DNA of 64,000 nucleotides from Aestuariivita sp. GTDB lineage: Bacteria; Pseudomonadota; Alphaproteobacteria; Rhodobacterales; Rhodobacteraceae. The stretch covers positions 124,001 through 188,000 of the forward strand of contig NZ_JAAWWD010000002.1 of the NCBI RefSeq assembly GCF_021404545.1, in the 5' to 3' direction. Position 1 is the first letter of the stretch, and each line of letters starts with the position of its first letter. Below the pieces are notes generated by a model. That model saw only the letters and a program-made list of their open reading frames with translations, was not told where the DNA came from and did no database searches. A program made the position numbers and the translations under genes. Positions 60,485 to 64,000 of this stretch are shown here, one piece after another.

Positions 60485-61333
60485 CTAAGTCTTTTCTGCA
60501 TCTACCAACTCATGGCGGACTTGCCCCCAAGCCATGAGGGTAAAGATCACGGTACCACCAACGACGTTGCCTGCCAGAACCGGTAAGAAGAAGCCAAAGA
60601 CTGCGTCATAGAAACCAAGATCTCCACGAACGGCCAAAAAGGCCATTTCGACAGAACCCGCGACAATATGGGTGAAGTCGCCTGCCGCTATCAGCCATGT
60701 GAAAATCAATATTACAAAGAACGACGCGTTCTCGGCTTGCGGCAACATCCAAACAATCGCGGCAATGAGTATTCCGGCTGGGATCGCTCGCATAAAGCTT
60801 TCTCCTACTGACATCCCAACAGCGTGTTCAGACAGGGAAACTAAAGCGGGTATTAGTTCTGCCGGTATGGCTGACGTGTGGGCGAAGACGGTTGCGATCG
60901 CGAATGCGCCGACGACATTTGCAGACAGGACAACGAACCAAAGCTGACATACATCGCCTAACAGTCTTCGTGATGGTGCCACCATTAGTGGAAGCACAGT
61001 CGTTATGGTATTTTCTGTGAACAGTTGCATTCGGCCAAGTATGACAAGCAGAAACCCAAGACTATAGCCAAGGTTTTCGATGAGATAGCTGCTTGGAGCG
61101 TCAGGAAGATGTGTTCGAAAAATTGCTTCTCCCAAAACGGAAAAACTGATCATAATGCCAGCAGCTATACCGGACCAAACTAGTGATCGAAGGGGGCGTT
61201 CAAGTTCCTCTTCACCATCACGCCGGATGACTTCGTAGATCAGACGCGGTGACAGTTTGGTTGCATCTTGCAACGATTGCTCATCCAAAGCTGCCTGCTC
61301 GGCCTCATCAATAATACTGTTTGTTTTGGTCAT
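60485..61333 (-). CDS. formate/nitrite-transporter-family (YfdC-like) membrane protein
   Basis: A 282-residue FNT-family protein with an N-terminal charged domain (SPRLIYEVIRRDGEEELERP) and six helices. Family features include RSLVWSGIAAGIMISFSVLG, QLFTENTITTVLPL (position of the FNT TENxxT-like motif), IPAGILIAAIVWMLPQ and DFTHIVAGSVE, with the conserved pore His. It is closer to the YfdC subgroup than to FocA or NirC; the substrate is not known. A Crp/Fnr gene lies upstream on the same strand. Confidence 0.88.
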   Translation of the reverse strand: MTKTNSIIDEAEQAALDEQSLQDATKLSPRLIYEVIRRDGEEELERPLRSLVWSGIAAGIMISFSVLGEAIFRTHLPDAPSSYLIENLGYSLGFLLVILGRMQLFTENTITTVLPLMVAPSRRLLGDVCQLWFVVLSANVVGAFAIATVFAHTSAIPAELIPALVSLSEHAVGMSVGESFMRAIPAGILIAAIVWMLPQAENASFFVILIFTWLIAAGDFTHIVAGSVEMAFLAVRGDLGFYDAVFGFFLPVLAGNVVGGTVIFTLMAWGQVRHELVDAEKT

Positions 61334-61388
61334 CTTGCTGCAGGCTTTCTAAGAACAAGACCACACCATGAAGTGCAAAACGCCATCT

Positions 61389-62189
61389 CTAGATTTGGAA
61401 TTCGGTCAGGTGCTCTGGGTTAAACTCGGACATTTCAATCAGAGCCTTGATATCATTCAATCGCACATAGTCTTTGCTGACGGAAACAAGGCCAGCATCT
61501 CGCAGCGACTTCAGCGAACGGTTTGTGTGTACTAAGCTCATTCCAAGGGTATCCGCAAGGTCTTGCTGGGTCATTGGAATTTCAACCCAGTTCCCGTTGT
61601 CATTCTCGATAAGCGCAAAGCGATGCCAGAGCTCCAGAAAGAGATGGGCCAATCGTTGACGCGCCGAAAGCCGCCCCAGCCGGATCGCCTGATCACCGAG
61701 GATCGCAAACTCGCGCGCAGTACACCAACTCAGGCCCGCAGCAATTATGGGAAACTTTTGAGAGATTTCAATCACGCGGCGCGGATCCACTGCAGCTAGT
61801 TTCAGCGGGGTCAGTGCAGACGCACTGTAAGTAGCTGTTGCGCGGAAATTTACATGCAGCCCAAGGATATCCCCTGGCAAAGCGTAGCTGAGAATTTGAC
61901 GCCTGCCATTCGACAACAAACTATAGCGAACAGCCCAGCCCTCTATCACGATGAATGTTGTTCTGAGATCTGCATCTTCAACGATGAAGTCTTGGCCTCT
62001 ATCAGCGTTTACAGTGTTGTTTTGAAGGCCCTCAAGAAAATCTATTTCCTCCTCCGACAACAAACACAAGGCCCCAAGCTTCCGCACAAGCGGGCTTGAA
62101 GAAGTTGCAGGCTTCAAATCCGTCGATATTCCAATGCTCAATCTCGGTGTTCCCCTTATGTACTCAAGCGAGACGCCTAAAGTTAACAT
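61389..62189 (-). CDS. Crp/Fnr-family transcription regulator
   Basis: A protein of up to 266 residues. A cNMP-binding-like domain (FIVIEGWAVRYSLLSNGRRQ, ILSYALPGDILGLHVNF) is followed by a winged HTH (MTQQDLADTLGMSLVHTNRS, then LKSLRDAGLVSV). The HTH is of the type found in many alphaproteobacterial Crp/Fnr members without iron-sulfur ligands. The start may lie a little downstream, since the first 25 residues are atypical. It lies just upstream of the FNT-type gene on the same strand (gap 55), so it may control it. Confidence 0.88.
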   Translation of the reverse strand: MLTLGVSLEYIRGTPRLSIGISTDLKPATSSSPLVRKLGALCLLSEEEIDFLEGLQNNTVNADRGQDFIVEDADLRTTFIVIEGWAVRYSLLSNGRRQILSYALPGDILGLHVNFRATATYSASALTPLKLAAVDPRRVIEISQKFPIIAAGLSWCTAREFAILGDQAIRLGRLSARQRLAHLFLELWHRFALIENDNGNWVEIPMTQQDLADTLGMSLVHTNRSLKSLRDAGLVSVSKDYVRLNDIKALIEMSEFNPEHLTEFQI

Positions 62190-62439
62190 ATGTTATACTG
62201 ATCGCCGGGTTCGTACATGGATTTTATTGGCTGTTAGATGTGCGAAACCTGAGAAAAGTTGAGGCTTTTCGGAAATGACCGACCGTCTGACTAAGTCAGT
62301 TAACATAGTTAACAGAACGGCTTGTCTTTGTGTGGTTCACACAAACCATGAAAAATTCGCAGAATCTTGATCTGGGGCGACCTGGATACTCCCCTTTTGA
62401 GCAGTACCACTCCTCAGGTTGGCTGTTTGGCCAAGCCTT

Positions 62440-63285
62440 ATGATCGGTAGCAATGCTCCTGCAACCCGCTTGCAAAGATTCGTCCAGCTCGAGGAGTGCG
62501 AAAAGCATTTATTGGACTCCTTTGATCGATCCAGTGTGCGGCGCCCAAAAGGGTATCAACTTGCTCGCGTTGGCGATCTGGCAGACAAGGTCTGGGTTCT
62601 TCAGTCGGGATGGGCAGCTCTACGATCCAACTGCAAACAACATGGCAATCAGATACTACGTCTGTTTCTACCAGGCGACTTTATCGGCCTCGCGGAGTTT
62701 GGGACGAAACACGCCCCTCATCAGATCATGATGTTGACAGATGGCACGTTGACCGAGATTCCACGCAAAGCGTTCCATCGCGAAATCGTCCAACTTCCCC
62801 GTCTATCTTTGCTTCTGTTTGCGCTGAGCAGCTTAAGCCTGACCGCCTTTCACTATCAGGTGACGCGCTTGAACACGATGAGTGCGCAAGACAATCTCAA
62901 GTTTTTTCTGCTTCAATTGATATCGAGACTACAGTCCGGGCAAAGCGATCTTGGAAATCGCTTCGAGGTTCCAATGACCCAAGTTGAGATCGGACAGGCA
63001 ATAGGCCTCACATCGATCTATGTAAACAAGCTGCTACGGAGATTCATAGACGAGGGTCAGCTTGAGATTGAGAGACCATACTTTCGGCTCAAAACCCGCG
63101 AAAGATGGGAATGCGAGACGGCCTTTGTTGATGCCTTCGCCGAAATCGACACATCGTGGTTTGCTACCGAGTTCTCCAGACCGATACAACAGAACGCGTC
63201 GCCGAGGGCAAACGGCCGCGTTTACAATCGGACCGATCCATCAACATGTCAGCCCGAAGGCGCCGCCAGAGCTATTCTGGTTTAG
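62440..63285 (+). CDS. Crp/Fnr-family transcription regulator
   Basis: A 281-residue protein from ATG 62440 (MIGSNAPATRLQRFVQLEEC). The sensor domain contains VWVLQSGWAALRSNCKQHGN and LRLFLPGDFIGLAEFGTKHA; the winged HTH is MTQVEIGQAIGLTSIYVNKL then LRRFIDEGQLEIERPYFRL. The HTH and the following DTSW motif closely match the 46652 regulator, so they are paralogues. The upstream gap holds near-palindromic GTTAACATAGTTAAC (about 62299-62313), a possible operator. A CsbD gene follows. Confidence 0.9.
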   Translation: MIGSNAPATRLQRFVQLEECEKHLLDSFDRSSVRRPKGYQLARVGDLADKVWVLQSGWAALRSNCKQHGNQILRLFLPGDFIGLAEFGTKHAPHQIMMLTDGTLTEIPRKAFHREIVQLPRLSLLLFALSSLSLTAFHYQVTRLNTMSAQDNLKFFLLQLISRLQSGQSDLGNRFEVPMTQVEIGQAIGLTSIYVNKLLRRFIDEGQLEIERPYFRLKTRERWECETAFVDAFAEIDTSWFATEFSRPIQQNASPRANGRVYNRTDPSTCQPEGAARAILV

Positions 63286-63485
63286 TATTTGGGCATTTGG
63301 TCGTGCACTCGGTCTGGCTTTGAGAAGGCATGCGGCCCACTGTGACCGTGCCAACCTGCGAGCCGGAACTTTAGGAAGCACAGCGCCTCACCATAGACGT
63401 AGTGTCTGCCTTGTTTACCTCGGCTAGGACCTGGCCTTGCAGTCTGAAAATGAGTTTCAGACGCTACAAACCGAAAGGAAATGCG

Positions 63486-63683
63486 ATGAATTGGGATCAA
63501 GTCGAAGGCAAATGGAAAGAGATGACTGGCAACGTCAAAGCCAAATGGGGCGAGTTGACAGACGACGAAATCGCTGAGGTCAACGGCGACCGTGAAGCGC
63601 TTGAAGGTAAGATCCAGGCTAAGTACGGAAAGACCAAGGAAGAGGCCAAAGAGGAAGTAGATGACTTCCTGAGCTCAAACTAA
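63486..63683 (+). CDS. CsbD-family stress protein
   Basis: A 65-residue protein: MNWDQVEGKWKEMTGNVKAK then WGELTDDEIAEVNGDREALE and GKIQAKYGKTKEEAKEEVDD. This is the canonical CsbD/YjbJ pattern, a small acidic, helical cytoplasmic protein that is among the most abundant general-stress products in bacteria, without a known mechanism. The ATG 63486 has a GAAAGGAAA site. A strong hairpin follows. Confidence 0.95.
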   Translation: MNWDQVEGKWKEMTGNVKAKWGELTDDEIAEVNGDREALEGKIQAKYGKTKEEAKEEVDDFLSSN

Positions 63684-63691
63684 GCCCATCT

Positions 63692-63729
63692 GCACCATCC
63701 CAAATCCCCTTGTCGAGTTGGGATGGTGC
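63692..63729 (+). terminator. terminator hairpin after csbD
   Basis: GCACCATCCCAA (63692-63703) and TTGGGATGGTGC (63718-63729) are perfect 12-bp arms with a 14-base loop, directly after the CsbD stop. The following TCAAAACC is not T-rich, but TCTTTTC comes 10 bases later. Confidence 0.7.
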
Positions 63730-63773
63730 TCAAAACCATCTTTTCAAAATACGGACCATCAAGGGCATCAAAA

Positions 63774-64000
63774 ATGAACAGCACAGATACTTCGCGGGAC
63801 CAAGGCATCGACATGGATCAAGACAAACCAATCGATCTCAAGGGGTCTAAACAGCACCACAGGCTGAAGAACAAAAGAGGCGAACACGGCGATCGCGAGC
63901 ACACTGACGGTGATGCCATCCAATCTGCAGAAATTAAGGATGCGGTTGCTGATGGTGATGGCGACACAGCAATCGGCGCGGCGCTGAAGTCCGTTTCAAA
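63774..64000 (+). CDS. hypothetical charged protein, truncated by window end
   Basis: An ORF from ATG 63774 runs to the window edge (75 codons seen): MNSTDTSRDQGIDMDQDKPI, then a basic stretch and an acidic AEIKDAVADGDGDTAIGAAL. It is hydrophilic and probably disordered like the other small proteins of the cluster. No family recognised; the end is outside the window. Confidence 0.5.
   Translation, partial: MNSTDTSRDQGIDMDQDKPIDLKGSKQHHRLKNKRGEHGDREHTDGDAIQSAEIKDAVADGDGDTAIGAALKSVS

Overview
The window looks like the chromosome, or a large replicon, of a marine-type Rhodobacteraceae (Roseobacter group) alphaproteobacterium. The basis is protein family content: lipA and guaA of alphaproteobacterial type, a DUF6456/DUF6477 gene pair, a non-pyrrolysine MttB homologue with Lin0512 partners, GC-rich core genes, and a rhizobial/sphingomonad-style RepA-TraF-DUF3363-TraG transfer module. 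I recognised families by eye only; no database search was possible.

Layout. (1) 1-8796 is ordinary core: the end of a BenE-like permease, an endonuclease/exonuclease/phosphatase-fold enzyme, lipA, the DUF6456 HTH protein with its divergent DUF6477 neighbour, an mttB-like gene with two Lin0512 genes, and guaA. (2) 8797 to about 33919 is an integrated element inserted directly behind guaA. It begins with a P4-type tyrosine integrase preceded by repeated TGACGGTATA motifs. It then carries a defence-type cargo block (10314-19539), visibly more A+T rich than the core: an AlpA-like regulator; a PIN-domain protein with a HEPN-like zinc-ribbon protein; a tightly overlapping four-gene operon encoding a small conserved protein, a QueC-like PP-loop enzyme, an XRE-ImmA/IrrE protein and a PIN protein; and an AbiEi/AbiEii toxin-antitoxin pair with palindromic operators. 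The rest is a replication and mobilisation backbone: a DUF932-Toprim fusion, DUF2493, two DUF736 proteins, DUF2285 proteins (one frameshifted), an AlpA/MerR-like HTH, RepA with iteron-like repeats, DUF2840, TraF peptidase, a lytic transglycosylase, a DUF3363 relaxase, a TraG/VirD4 coupling protein and a CopG protein. The trb mating-pair genes usually expected next are absent, so the element appears mobilisable or decayed rather than self-transmissible.

(3) 34561-64000 is a dense cluster of envelope and stress genes: three MscS-type channels plus a fragment of a fourth, two PRC-barrel proteins, GlsB/YeaQ, YqaE/Pmp3, CsbD, a YciE/YciF-like DUF892 protein, a yqjDE-like DUF883/holin/DUF3618 operon, YihY, an AI-2E transporter, DUF421, CreA, a formate/nitrite-type transporter, a PHB depolymerase-like esterase with a C45 acyltransferase, and three Crp/Fnr regulators. 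Several families occur twice, including two 22-24 residue membrane peptides and two small acidic proteins sharing an LSE(L/I)NEDQ motif. The cluster is being eroded: an IS200-type element splits a DUF998 gene, an IS256-family element has inserted with a 9-bp target duplication, and a DUF202 gene carries a stop and a frameshift.

The most interesting candidate for an undescribed system is the QueC-like/ImmA/PIN operon at 13833-17588, followed by the adjacent PIN + HEPN/zinc-ribbon pair. Both are inferred to be defence or toxin-antitoxin-like from domains, overlaps and location, not from any demonstrated activity.
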